Shown here in pieces: positions 15,197-23,469 of a DNA stretch of 64,000 nucleotides. A program made the translations under genes and the position numbers. The notes beneath the pieces are model-generated. The model did not search any database, was not told where the DNA came from, and saw nothing but the letters and a program-made list of their open reading frames with translations. Source of the stretch: Avoscillospira sp045652125 (GTDB taxonomy: Bacteria > Bacillota > Clostridia > Oscillospirales > Oscillospiraceae). The stretch is from the NCBI GenBank assembly GCA_045652125.1, contig JAZRTT010000019.1, positions 115,647 through 179,646 on the forward strand, in the 5' to 3' direction. Every line of letters starts with the position of its first letter. Position 1 is the stretch's first letter.

Positions 15197-16579
15197 GTGA
15201 AACAGGCTTACGAAATTGATATGACCAACGGGTCTATCCCTAAAAAAGTTCTCTTGTTTACCTTGCCCTTGATTCTCAGCGGTATTTTGCAGCTTTTGTT
15301 CAATGCCGCCGATGTAATCGTCGTAGGCAAGTTTGCCGGCAGCCTTTCTCTTGCAGCCGTCGGCTCCACCGGTTCTCTGGTCAATCTGCTGATCAATGTA
15401 GTCATCGGCATCTCCACCGGTGTCAACGTTTTGGCGGCCCGTTTCTATGGCAGCCGGGATTCCATAGCCCTTTCCCGCTGTGTCCATACAGCTATGATAC
15501 TGAGCGTTGTTCTGGGTATTTTTTCCGGAATCCTCGGCTTCTTCCTCTCTGCACCCATGCTGAAATGGATGAAAACCGATCCGGTCGTTCTGCCCCTTTC
15601 CTCATTGTATCTGAAAATTTACTTTCTTGGCATCCCCGCTACCATCGTCTATAACTTTGGTGCCGCCATTCTCCGTGCCATCGGTGATACAGACCGCCCC
15701 CTGCGTTATCTGACTGCAGCAGGCATTGTCAATGTTGCACTGAACCTGCTCACTGTAATTGTGCTGCAAATGGATGTTGCAGGCGTTGCCATTGCCACCA
15801 TGGTTGCACAGTATGTTTCCGCTTTTTTGGTCGTATGCTGCCTGCTGCGCTCTGAGGGGAGTTATCGACTGGATCTGAAAGCTTTGCATTTTCACAAGGA
15901 TATGGTCTATCAAACTGCTTTGATCGGTCTGCCTGCCGGTTTGCAGGGTACTATTTTCTCGATCTCCAATGTGATCATTCAGAGTTCTATCAACTCTTTC
16001 GGTTATATCGCCATGGCCGGCAACTCGGCTGCAAGCAATCTGGATGGATTTACCTACATTGCCATGAACGCGTTTTACCATGCGTCTTTGAGCTTTACCA
16101 GCCAGAACTACGGTGCCAGAAAATATGACCGTATTTCGAAAGTTCTGGGCTGCTGTCTGGTGATGGTTTTTCTGGTGGGCGCGGTCCTTTCTGCCCTGAT
16201 CTACCTGTGTGGTCCACAGCTCCTGTCCCTGTATGTATCCCATGCAGACCCGGACCGGGATGCTGTTTTATCTGCCGGTATGATCCGTCTGGCCTATGTC
16301 GGCATTCCCTATTTCCTGTGCGGCTTTATGGAAGTATTGGTCGGGTCTCTGCGGGGGCTCGGAAAATCGTGGACTCCGCTGATCATCTCCACATTAGGCG
16401 CATGTGTGTTCCGCATCGTCTGGATCTATACGATCTTTGCTTCTCACCGCACGCTGGAAATGCTGTATCTGTCCTATCCCATCAGCTGGATCATCACACC
16501 TGCCTCCCACACTGTTGCATTTATCCTTGCATACCGGACCCTTTGCCGTAAAAAATCCACGACGCTTCGGCCGGTGTGA
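15197..16579 (+). CDS. MATE family multidrug/cation efflux transporter
   Basis: This 460-residue inner-membrane protein has about 12 predicted helices in two repeats. The opening MTNGSIPKKVLLFTLPLILSG and the block LFNAADVIVVGKFAG are typical of the MATE (DinF/NorM) family, which exports drugs or metabolites with Na+ or H+ exchange. I take GTG 15197 as the start because AGAAGG lies 7 bases upstream; an in-frame ATG at 15128 lies inside murC. The transported substrate cannot be read from the sequence. Confidence 0.87.
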   Translation: MKQAYEIDMTNGSIPKKVLLFTLPLILSGILQLLFNAADVIVVGKFAGSLSLAAVGSTGSLVNLLINVVIGISTGVNVLAARFYGSRDSIALSRCVHTAMILSVVLGIFSGILGFFLSAPMLKWMKTDPVVLPLSSLYLKIYFLGIPATIVYNFGAAILRAIGDTDRPLRYLTAAGIVNVALNLLTVIVLQMDVAGVAIATMVAQYVSAFLVVCCLLRSEGSYRLDLKALHFHKDMVYQTALIGLPAGLQGTIFSISNVIIQSSINSFGYIAMAGNSAASNLDGFTYIAMNAFYHASLSFTSQNYGARKYDRISKVLGCCLVMVFLVGAVLSALIYLCGPQLLSLYVSHADPDRDAVLSAGMIRLAYVGIPYFLCGFMEVLVGSLRGLGKSWTPLIISTLGACVFRIVWIYTIFASHRTLEMLYLSYPISWIITPASHTVAFILAYRTLCRKKSTTLRPV

Positions 16580-16602
16580 CCCTGTTTTGGTCTGTTTGAT
16601 TC

Positions 16603-16641
16603 AAAAACGATGCCATCCTTTCAGGAGGGCATCGTTTTTTT
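16603..16641. terminator. Bidirectional intrinsic terminator
   Basis: The stem AAAACGATGCC/GGCATCGTTTT is extended by a short inner stem and followed by seven Ts on the plus strand. It separates the MATE gene from leftward ruvX and has A/T-rich flanks on both sides. Confidence 0.85.
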
Positions 16642-16691
16642 GCTCTTAACATCTATCTGCAAAGAAAGTGCCGCCTGCCGGCACAGGGCCT

Positions 16692-17105
16692 TTATCTGTT
16701 CCGGAAGGCAAGATAGCCTTCCAAAATCAGAGCTGCCGCCACAGCATCCACGGTCTCTTTCCGCTTCTTACCCCGAACATTGTTCTGAGACAAGATTCGG
16801 TGTGCATCCACCGTTGTTCGACGCTCATCCCACATGACCGGTCTGAGGGCCGTGACCTGCTCCAAAAGAACCGCAAACTCGCGATAACGTGCAGCACGCG
16901 GCCCCTCGGAGCCATCCATATTCCGCGGAAATCCCATGACAAGCTCATCCACCCGATGCTGGCTGATCAGCTCTGCAATGGCTGATGCCACCTTATCCGG
17001 TGTGTAGGCGTGAATCACCGTGGTAAAGCCTGTGAGCATCCCAAGGGAATCGGAAATTGCGATACCTGTCCGGGCATCGCCGTAATCGATGGCCATGATT
17101 CGCAA
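16692..17105 (-). CDS. ruvX: Putative pre-16S rRNA nuclease / Holliday-junction resolvase-like protein
   Basis: This is a 137-residue RNase H-fold protein of the YqgF family. It shows the first catalytic Asp in MAIDYGDARTGIAISD, LVMGFPRNMDGSEGPRA, DERRTTVDAH, and the terminal Asp block KRKETVDAVAAALILEGYL. The TTG at 17105 is used because GGAGG lies 9 bases upstream; the ATG four codons later is an alternative. In many Firmicutes this gene sits next to ireB; here they are 4.5 kb apart on opposite strands. Confidence 0.9.
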   Translation of the reverse strand: MRIMAIDYGDARTGIAISDSLGMLTGFTTVIHAYTPDKVASAIAELISQHRVDELVMGFPRNMDGSEGPRAARYREFAVLLEQVTALRPVMWDERRTTVDAHRILSQNNVRGKKRKETVDAVAAALILEGYLAFRNR

Positions 17106-17211
17106 TGCAATTTTCCTCCAATTACTATTTTTATTATTCTAGCACATTCTTTGAAAAAAGAAAAGTTTTTGCAATATTTGGAGAACTCTTTCTTTTTTCT
17201 GCGATTTTCCC

Positions 17212-17240
17212 TTGCATCCCGGTCATTTCTGTGCTAAAAT
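17212..17240 (+). promoter_or_regulatory. Promoter of the T-box/pheST transcript
   Basis: TTGCAT (17212-17217), 17 bases, TAAAAT (17235-17240) with an upstream TGC. Confidence 0.6.
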
Positions 17241-17246
17241 ATGGCG

Positions 17247-17477
17247 GAATATAAAAAGCGATGATCGAGTTGTCAAAGATCATAACCGGCTGCAGAGAGG
17301 ACGGGGCTGCTGAAACCGTCTGCCGGCGATCAGCGGCGTTCCCTCGTGAGCTGCGGCCTGAACCTTCAGTAGGGCTTGCCGGGTGCCTCCGTTATGGGCA
17401 AAAGTGCGCTGTTAAGCGAAATTTGGGTGGTACCGCGGAAGATGTCTTTCGTCCCTTTGGGGATGGAGGGCTTTTTT
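17247..17477 (+). promoter_or_regulatory. T-box riboswitch (probably Phe-specific) controlling pheST
   Basis: The leader carries the conserved antiterminator T-box core TGGGTGGTACCGCGG (17424-17438), an AGAGAGGA loop typical of stem I (about 17293-17300), and a terminator stem of 10 bp (17446-17455 with 17460-17469) followed by a T run to 17477. A TTC triplet at 17339-17341, just before CCTCGTGAGCTGC, is the likely specifier codon for tRNA-Phe. Uncharged tRNA-Phe would pair with both sites and allow readthrough into pheS. The core and terminator are directly visible; the specifier assignment is inferred. Confidence 0.88.
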
Positions 17478-17528
17478 ATTTGCCACGCCATGACACGGAA
17501 AATCAACAAAAAGGAGTTTTGATCGAAT

Positions 17529-18572
17529 ATGAAGCAAACGCTGGAAACCATACGGCAGGAAGCCCTTACTGCCCTGGACGCAGCCAAGGATACTCAGGAA
17601 TTGGAAAACCTGCGTGTCCGCTATCTGGGTAAAAAAGGTGAACTCACCGCTGTTTTGAAAATGATGGGCAAACTCTCTGCCGAGGAACGGCCCGTCATGG
17701 GTCAGATCGCTAACGCCGTCCGTGCCGACATTGAAGAAAAATTAGAGCAAACCAAGTCTTCCATGGCAGCACTGGCCATGGAGGCACGGCTCAAGGAAGA
17801 AGCCATTGACGTAACCATCCCCGGCGATACCGTGGAACTGGGTCACCAGCACCCCATGAACATGGTGCTTCAGGAAATCAAAGACATTTTTGTAGGTATG
17901 GGATATCAGGTAGTGGACGGCCCGGAGGTGGAGTTAGCCAGTTACAATTTCACCCGTCTGAACATCCAGGAAGGCCACCCTTCCCGGGACCGCAGCGATA
18001 CGTTTTATTTCACCGATGACGATTCCGTCATCCTCCGCACCCAGACCAGCCCCATGCAGATCCGCTTCATGGAGACCCATAAGCCGCCCCTGTGTATGCT
18101 GGCTCCCGGCCGTGTGTTCCGTAAGGATGAAGCAGATGCCACCCACTCTCCCATGTTCCATCAGATCGAAGGTCTGGTGGTTGCGGAGAATATCACCATG
18201 GGTGATTTGAAAGGTGCTCTCATTACCATTATGCGCCGCATCTACGGGGCCGATTCTCAGATGCGTTTCCGCCCCCATCACTTCCCCTTTACAGAACCCA
18301 GTTGTGAAATGGATATGCAGTGCCATAAGTGTCACGGTACCGGCGAAGTTGACGGTCAAATATGCTCCACCTGCCACGGTGAAGGCTGGATCGAACTGCT
18401 GGGTGCCGGCATGGTCCATCCCACGGTTTTGGAAAATTGCGGCATTGACCCGGAAAAGTATTCCGGCTTTGCCTTTGGTATGGGTCTGGAGCGTATGGCC
18501 ATGGGCCGCCTTCGCATCAATGACCTGCGGTTGATCTTCGATAATGACGTGCGGTTCCTGAACCAATTCTAA
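17529..18572 (+). CDS. pheS: Phenylalanine--tRNA ligase alpha subunit
   Basis: This 347-residue class II synthetase catalytic subunit has an N-terminal coiled-coil arm (residues about 1-90), motif 2 around ATHSPMFHQIEGLVV, and motif 3 GFAFGMGLERMAMGR near the C-terminus. A CxxC pair region (CHKCHGTGEVDGQICSTC, about 261-278) precedes GWIELLGAGMVHP; this cysteine-rich insertion is found in many clostridial PheS. Together with PheT it forms the alpha2beta2 enzyme. It is controlled by the T-box just upstream. Confidence 0.96.
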   Translation: MKQTLETIRQEALTALDAAKDTQELENLRVRYLGKKGELTAVLKMMGKLSAEERPVMGQIANAVRADIEEKLEQTKSSMAALAMEARLKEEAIDVTIPGDTVELGHQHPMNMVLQEIKDIFVGMGYQVVDGPEVELASYNFTRLNIQEGHPSRDRSDTFYFTDDDSVILRTQTSPMQIRFMETHKPPLCMLAPGRVFRKDEADATHSPMFHQIEGLVVAENITMGDLKGALITIMRRIYGADSQMRFRPHHFPFTEPSCEMDMQCHKCHGTGEVDGQICSTCHGEGWIELLGAGMVHPTVLENCGIDPEKYSGFAFGMGLERMAMGRLRINDLRLIFDNDVRFLNQF

Positions 18573-18586
18573 GGAGGGAAATGATC

Positions 18587-20974
18587 ATGAAACTCAACAG
18601 TAAATGGTTCAATGAGGAATTCGTGGATCTGTCCCACGTTTCCGATAAGGAATATGTAGAGACCATGACCGTCTTTGGTCAGAAGGTTGAAACTTATGAG
18701 CGAATGGATGCACAGATCAAGAATGTTGTGGTGGCGAAGGTGCTTTCCATGGAACGCCACTCCAACTCCGATCATATGTGGATCTGTCAGATGGACGTAG
18801 GTCAGGATGAGCCTGTCCAGATCGTCACCGGTGCGCAGAATGTCCATGTGGGGGACTTGGTTCCTGCCGCCCTGCACAATTCCTGGCTTCCCGGCGGTGT
18901 CCATATTACCAAAGGCAAGCTGCGTGGAGAACCGTCCAATGGTATGCTTTGTTCCTATCTGGAACTGGGACTGACTCAGAACGATCTGCCCGATGCCTTT
19001 GCCGACGGCATCTGGATTCTCAATGACGAGAACTGCACCGTAGGTCAGGATATCAATTCTGTCATTGGCAACGACGATACTGTGGTAGACTTTGAGATCA
19101 CCAACAACCGCCCCGACTGCTACTCCATTCTGGGTCTGGCCAGAGAATCTGCCGCAGCATTCCAACTGCCCATGAAGCACCATGAGCCTGTGGTCAAGGG
19201 TTCCGATGCCGGTTCCATCTTCGAGAAGCTGGATGTGGACGTCCCTGCAGAAGCCCTGTGCAACCGCTATACTGCCCGGATGGTCGCCAATGTTAAGATC
19301 GCTCCCTCTCCCAAGTGGCTGCGGCAGCGGCTCCGTGCCAATGGCGTGCGCCCCATCAACAATATTGTGGATATCACCAACTATGTCATGCTGGAATACG
19401 GCCAGCCTATGCATGCCTTTGATTACCGATATATCACTTCCGGAAAAATCGTGGTTCGGGAAGCCGAAGAGGGCGAGACCCTGACTACTCTGGACGGCAA
19501 TGTCCGGACCCTGACCCCCGGCATGCTGGTCATTGCCGATGACGACCGCCCCATTGGTCTGGCAGGCGTGATGGGCGGCGAAAATTCCGAAATCGTTGAT
19601 GATACGGTCACCGTCGTCTTTGAAAGTGCCAATTTTAACGGCACATCCATCCGCCAGACTGCCCTGACTTTGGGTATGCGCACCGAAGCCTCCGGTAAGT
19701 TTGAAAAGAATCTGGACCCCATGCTGACTGTGCCTGCGGTCAACCGTGCCTGTGAACTGGTGGAACTGCTCGGTGCAGGCGATGTGCTGGACGGCACCAT
19801 TGATGTGATCAACTATGTGCCTCAGCCTCACACCCTGCTTCTGGAACCGGAAAAAATCAACCGTCTGTTGGGCACAGACATCTCCAAAGAGCAGATGATC
19901 GAATACCTGGCTGCACTGGAAATTCCCGTAGACGGCGACACCATTCTCGTTCCCTCTTTCCGTCCCGATCTGGTCCGTATGGCCGACATCGCTGAGGAAG
20001 TAGGCCGCAGCTTCGGCTACAACAAGATCCCTACTACGGATTTCAAAACATCCACACAGGGCGGCTACACCCCCTGTATGCTCAAGGAAGCCTGTGTCGG
20101 CAATCTCTGCCGCGCGCTGGGTTACAGCGAAATCATCACCTACTCCTTTGTCTCCCCTTCTGTTTTTGACAAGATTCGGCTGCCGGAGGACTCTCCCCTG
20201 CGCAACGCCCTGCGGATTCAGAATCCCCTGGGCGAGGATACCTCCATTATGCGAACCATCGCTCTGCCTTCCATGATGGAGATTCTCAGCCGTAACAGCG
20301 CTTACCACAACAAATCCGTCAAGCTCTACGAGTTGGCAAAGATTTATCTGCCGCAGGACGGAGAAGAACTGCCGCAGGAGCCCAAAATGCTGCTTCTCGG
20401 TACCTATGGTGACAAGAGCAGTTTCTTTAGCCTGAAGGGTGATCTGGAGGCCATCCTTGCCGGTATGCGTGTGGAAAAGGCCCGATATACTGCCGTCAGC
20501 GATAATCCCTCTTATCACCCCGGACGGTGTGCCAAAATTACCGTCAGCGGTGTGGATGTGGGCTTCATGGGTCAGGTACATCCCCTGGTGTGCCAGAACT
20601 ATAATATTGATACCGAGGTTTACTGTGCGGAGGTAGATTTCTACAAGCTCTTCCGTCTGTGCCTGCCCGGTGCGACCTATTCCCCCCTGCCCAAGTATCC
20701 CACCGTTAACCGCGATCTGGCTCTGGTCTGTGAGGAAACCCTGACTGTCGCCCAGTTGGAGGACTGCATCACCGCTGCCGGCGGTAAACTCCTGCGGAAT
20801 GTCACTTTGTTTGACATTTACCGGGGCAAAGGCGTTCCGGAAGGCAAAAAGTCCATGGCATTCTCTCTGGAACTTCGTGCCGACGATCGTACCCTTACCG
20901 ACGAGGACTGCGTAAATCTTGTGAATAAAGTCCTTGCCAAGCTGGAAGCAGAGCTGGGTGTTCAGATTCGATAA
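18587..20974 (+). CDS. pheT: Phenylalanine--tRNA ligase beta subunit
   Basis: This 795-residue protein starts at the ATG at 18587; the ATG six bases earlier is too close to AAGGAGGG (18571-18578). It has an N-terminal OB-fold tRNA-binding domain (about 40-150), the B3/B4 editing region (about 200-390), the B5 domain, and a C-terminal ferredoxin-like anticodon-binding domain (YPTVNRDLALVCEE..., ending at 795). It is cotranscribed with pheS, 14 bases apart. A terminator that also contains the next gene's promoter follows. Confidence 0.96.
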   Translation: MKLNSKWFNEEFVDLSHVSDKEYVETMTVFGQKVETYERMDAQIKNVVVAKVLSMERHSNSDHMWICQMDVGQDEPVQIVTGAQNVHVGDLVPAALHNSWLPGGVHITKGKLRGEPSNGMLCSYLELGLTQNDLPDAFADGIWILNDENCTVGQDINSVIGNDDTVVDFEITNNRPDCYSILGLARESAAAFQLPMKHHEPVVKGSDAGSIFEKLDVDVPAEALCNRYTARMVANVKIAPSPKWLRQRLRANGVRPINNIVDITNYVMLEYGQPMHAFDYRYITSGKIVVREAEEGETLTTLDGNVRTLTPGMLVIADDDRPIGLAGVMGGENSEIVDDTVTVVFESANFNGTSIRQTALTLGMRTEASGKFEKNLDPMLTVPAVNRACELVELLGAGDVLDGTIDVINYVPQPHTLLLEPEKINRLLGTDISKEQMIEYLAALEIPVDGDTILVPSFRPDLVRMADIAEEVGRSFGYNKIPTTDFKTSTQGGYTPCMLKEACVGNLCRALGYSEIITYSFVSPSVFDKIRLPEDSPLRNALRIQNPLGEDTSIMRTIALPSMMEILSRNSAYHNKSVKLYELAKIYLPQDGEELPQEPKMLLLGTYGDKSSFFSLKGDLEAILAGMRVEKARYTAVSDNPSYHPGRCAKITVSGVDVGFMGQVHPLVCQNYNIDTEVYCAEVDFYKLFRLCLPGATYSPLPKYPTVNRDLALVCEETLTVAQLEDCITAAGGKLLRNVTLFDIYRGKGVPEGKKSMAFSLELRADDRTLTDEDCVNLVNKVLAKLEAELGVQIR

Positions 20975-20980
20975 GTTTTG

Positions 20981-21009
20981 TTGAAAAATGCAGGAAACTG
21001 TGGTACAGT
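20981..21009 (+). promoter_or_regulatory. Promoter embedded in the pheT terminator
   Basis: TTGAAA (20981-20986), 17 bases, TACAGT (21004-21009). The -10 spans the end of the left arm and the loop of the pheT terminator, so transcripts would start inside the right arm. Confidence 0.45.
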
Positions 21010-21029
21010 ATTACCACAGTTTCCTTTTT
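20993..21029 (+). terminator. Intrinsic terminator after pheT
   Basis: A perfect 13-bp stem (20993-21005 with 21012-21024), a six-base loop, then TTTTT, abutting the AGGAGG of the next gene. Confidence 0.88.
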
Positions 21030-21043
21030 AGGAGGTCATCATT

Positions 21044-21625
21044 ATGAGTGAATATTCTGTAAAAGACTGCGGATGCATTTCCAACACAAAAATTTATGGT
21101 CTGGACGAAAGTATCATTCGTGCCAAATATCCTATGTCCACCGATATCTCCACCCTCAACACCGACGTGACCAAAGGCATTCTGGCTCTGGCTCAATGCG
21201 AAAAAGGTACCGGTCATGATCAGTGGCTCACCGGCGTGGTGGTGCAGTTTGACCTGACCTATACCGTCAAGGCATGGACAGAAGCGGAACGTTACCATTT
21301 TCTGAACTTCGTCTCCAGCCAGTCTACCATGCACCGCATTGCCCAGTTTGATCTGGATCGGCAGTATGATGAACATACCGATCCTCGCTCCATTGCCATT
21401 GTCAAAGAACTGGTGGCCAAGTATAACGAAACAAAAGATCCGGAGGATTATCTCCGCGTTCTTATGTCCAATCCCTGCGGCTTTAAGCTCACCGCCGGTA
21501 TGACCACCAATTACCGTCAGCTTAAGACCATCTATGCCCAGCGGAAAACCCACCGTCTGCCGGAATGGAGAGAATTCTGTGCATGGGTAGAAACTCTGCC
21601 TATGGCGGAGTTCATCATTGGCTGA
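21044..21625 (+). CDS. Conserved protein of unknown function
   Basis: This 193-residue soluble protein has a strong AGGAGG at 21030. I recall no named domain. Visible features are a Cys pair near the N-terminus (KDCGCIS), GTGHDQWLTGVVVQFDLTYT, the aromatic-rich block WTEAERYHFLNFVSSQSTMHRI, and a Pro/Arg region near the C-terminus (HRLPEWREFCAWVETLP). The style is of a compact enzyme or phage-derived metabolic protein. It is flanked by pheT and ireB but has its own promoter, so no functional link is evident. Confidence 0.7.
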   Translation: MSEYSVKDCGCISNTKIYGLDESIIRAKYPMSTDISTLNTDVTKGILALAQCEKGTGHDQWLTGVVVQFDLTYTVKAWTEAERYHFLNFVSSQSTMHRIAQFDLDRQYDEHTDPRSIAIVKELVAKYNETKDPEDYLRVLMSNPCGFKLTAGMTTNYRQLKTIYAQRKTHRLPEWREFCAWVETLPMAEFIIG

Positions 21626-21629
21626 ACCA

Positions 21630-21658
21630 TTGACAACAGGAGTAAAATAGGGTAAAAT
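21630..21658 (+). promoter_or_regulatory. Strong sigma-A promoter for ireB
   Basis: TTGACA (21630-21635), 17 bases, TAAAAT (21653-21658); the ireB ATG is 32 bases further on with AAGGAGG. Confidence 0.7.
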
Positions 21659-21690
21659 ACTTTTTATATCAACAGTAAGGAGGTAGCCGC

Positions 21691-21936
21691 ATGGATGACA
21701 ATACAATTAAGTTTATGGTACCTGACGAAGGCGCGGAAGAAATGAAAGCCATTTTATCCGCCGTGTACCGCTCTCTTAGCAAGAAGGGATATAATCCCAT
21801 CAATCAAATCGTCGGCTATCTGCTTTCCGAAGATCCCACCTATATTACCAATTACAACAACGCCAGAAGCATGATCTGCAAAGTGGATCGGGATGAACTG
21901 CTTCAGGAGCTGGTTCGTCATTACCTGTTCGACTAA
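21691..21936 (+). CDS. ireB: IreB family regulatory phosphoprotein
   Basis: This 81-residue protein of the UPF0297/IreB family begins with MDDNTIKF and contains LSAVYRSLSKKGYNPINQIVGYL and EDPTYITNYNNARSMICK. In enterococci IreB is phosphorylated by the Ser/Thr kinase IreK and restrains cell-wall stress resistance. Thr residues near the N-terminus, the usual target, are limited here to Thr5. It is monocistronic with its own promoter and terminator. Its common neighbours alaS and ruvX are not adjacent. Confidence 0.92.
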   Translation: MDDNTIKFMVPDEGAEEMKAILSAVYRSLSKKGYNPINQIVGYLLSEDPTYITNYNNARSMICKVDRDELLQELVRHYLFD

Positions 21937-21951
21937 TTTCAAGCGACCCCC

Positions 21952-21979
21952 TCAGGCGGCCTTTGGCCGCCTGATTTTT
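21952..21979 (+). terminator. Intrinsic terminator after ireB
   Basis: A perfect 10-bp stem (21952-21961 with 21965-21974), TTT loop, then a T run. Confidence 0.9.
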
Positions 21980-22089
21980 CCCTATATGCTGTACCCCGTG
22001 TATCCCCTTTTTTCAACATCCACTCCCCCGGCATTTCCGAACCATTTGTAACAAATTGACATAAAAGAACAGATTATGTCCATTTATTG

Positions 22090-22118
22090 TTGACAACACA
22101 GAAACAATGTGTTACAAT
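22090..22118 (+). promoter_or_regulatory. Near-consensus sigma-A promoter
   Basis: Perfect TTGACA (22090-22095), 17 bases, TACAAT (22113-22118), 28 bases before the ATG at 22146. Confidence 0.8.
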
Positions 22119-22145
22119 TTGGTTACACTTACACTGGAGGTTCCC

Positions 22146-22436
22146 ATGTCTGATCAAAAAGAACTGCTGACCTACAAGGGTCATCCCCTGATGCGAAAAG
22201 ATAACATGATCTATTACGGCTCCATGGCCGATCCATACATTGTGATGCTCCAGATCCTGGAGACCAAAAAAGAAAACGACCTGGAACTGGCAACAAAGGT
22301 TTCTGTCCAGCTCCAGCTCACCGATCTTACTGTGCGCGCCAAGGATCGGATCATCAAAAAGAGCGAAAAAGACGGCTTCTACACGGCATTGGATGTTGGC
22401 TGTGTGTGGCTGGAGCGTGCACTGTCCTCAAAATAA
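22146..22436 (+). CDS. Conserved small protein of unknown function
   Basis: This is a 96-residue soluble protein. I use the ATG at 22146 because GGAGG lies at 22136-22140 and the upstream in-frame ATG overlaps the promoter. It contains YKGHPLMRKDNMIYYGSMAD followed by a helical, charged C-terminal half, with no signal peptide or known motif. The strong promoter suggests abundant expression. It is followed 33 bases later by the NlpC/P60 gene, perhaps on the same transcript. Confidence 0.7.
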   Translation: MSDQKELLTYKGHPLMRKDNMIYYGSMADPYIVMLQILETKKENDLELATKVSVQLQLTDLTVRAKDRIIKKSEKDGFYTALDVGCVWLERALSSK

Positions 22437-22469
22437 AGAGGATTCAGGGGGAATACACGGAGGTACACC

Positions 22470-23372
22470 ATGAAACCCATTCTCAAAAAGCTGGTTCCGA
22501 TCCTTTTGATCGTATCCATTATCGCGTCCACAGTTGTGGGCGCCTCTGCCATTGAATTAAAAACCGGTATCGGTCTGGTAGAAAGCAATGGTCTGCGCCT
22601 GCGGGCCAAGCCCAATACCGATGCCGAAATTCTTGCCACAGCAGCCTTTGGCGATCAGGTGGTCATCATCCGTCAGGTGGGCAGCTGGTATCTGGTAGAC
22701 TACAATCTGCTCATTGGATATGTCCACTCAGATTACGTATCCATCAAAGAGAAAGCCAATATCGAGCTGGGTTACGGCATTGTGGAAGGTCCCGCCGTAA
22801 ATCTGCGGGCCAAACCCGATCCCAACAGTGAGCATCTGGCCACCCTGAATATGGGACAGACCGCATACATCATCGGATTCAACTGCGGTTGGTACAAAGT
22901 GCAGTATGAAGGTCAGACCGGTTACATTCGTTCCGATCTGCTGGCTCTGATGGAAGCACCCAAAACCAATTCTCAGGCTGTTGTGGGCAAAGCCCCCGTG
23001 GTCATTACAGAAGGCGACAAGGCCGTTAATTTGGCCTACGATTATATGGGCGTTCCCTATGTTTGGGGCGGTACTACACCCAGAGGGTTTGACTGTTCCG
23101 GTTTTACCCAGTATGTATTCAAACAGCTGGGCGTAACGCTCAACCGTACTGCAGCACAACAGTTGAAAAACGGCGTATCTGTCACCAACCTGCAGACCGG
23201 CGATCTGGTATTTTTTGAAAAAACATATGCCACTTCCGCAGCCGCCTCCCATGTGGGCATTTACATCGGCAACAATCAGTTTATCCATGCCGCCGCCGGC
23301 GGTGTGAAGGTCACCAGTCTGGATCATGAATACTATGCACCCAGATATATCGGTGCCCGCCGGGTGGTGTAA
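22470..23372 (+). CDS. Secreted NlpC/P60 peptidoglycan endopeptidase with two SH3 domains
   Basis: This 300-residue secreted hydrolase has a signal peptide (residues 1-28, ending GASA), two bacterial SH3 domains (about 33-90 and 103-158) that bind peptidoglycan, a linker, and an NlpC/P60 domain (about 183-300). The catalytic triad is visible as Cys209 in FDCSGF, His261 in SHVGIYIG and His273 in FIHAA. It should cut the gamma-D-Glu to diamino-acid bond in stem peptides during cell separation or wall turnover. It has AGGAG upstream and its own terminator. Confidence 0.93.
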   Translation: MKPILKKLVPILLIVSIIASTVVGASAIELKTGIGLVESNGLRLRAKPNTDAEILATAAFGDQVVIIRQVGSWYLVDYNLLIGYVHSDYVSIKEKANIELGYGIVEGPAVNLRAKPDPNSEHLATLNMGQTAYIIGFNCGWYKVQYEGQTGYIRSDLLALMEAPKTNSQAVVGKAPVVITEGDKAVNLAYDYMGVPYVWGGTTPRGFDCSGFTQYVFKQLGVTLNRTAAQQLKNGVSVTNLQTGDLVFFEKTYATSAAASHVGIYIGNNQFIHAAAGGVKVTSLDHEYYAPRYIGARRVV

Positions 23373-23386
23373 GAAAAAAACACGAG

Positions 23387-23413
23387 AGACGGCCATGGCC
23401 GTCTCCTTTTTTC
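23387..23413 (+). terminator. Intrinsic terminator after the NlpC/P60 gene
   Basis: The stem GAGACGGC/GCCGTCTC (23387-23406) is followed by CTTTTTTC. Confidence 0.85.
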
Positions 23414-23469
23414 TTTATTTGCCGGACATTTTCTGCTAGAATAGAAAGAAAAAAACAAAGGAGTTACCG

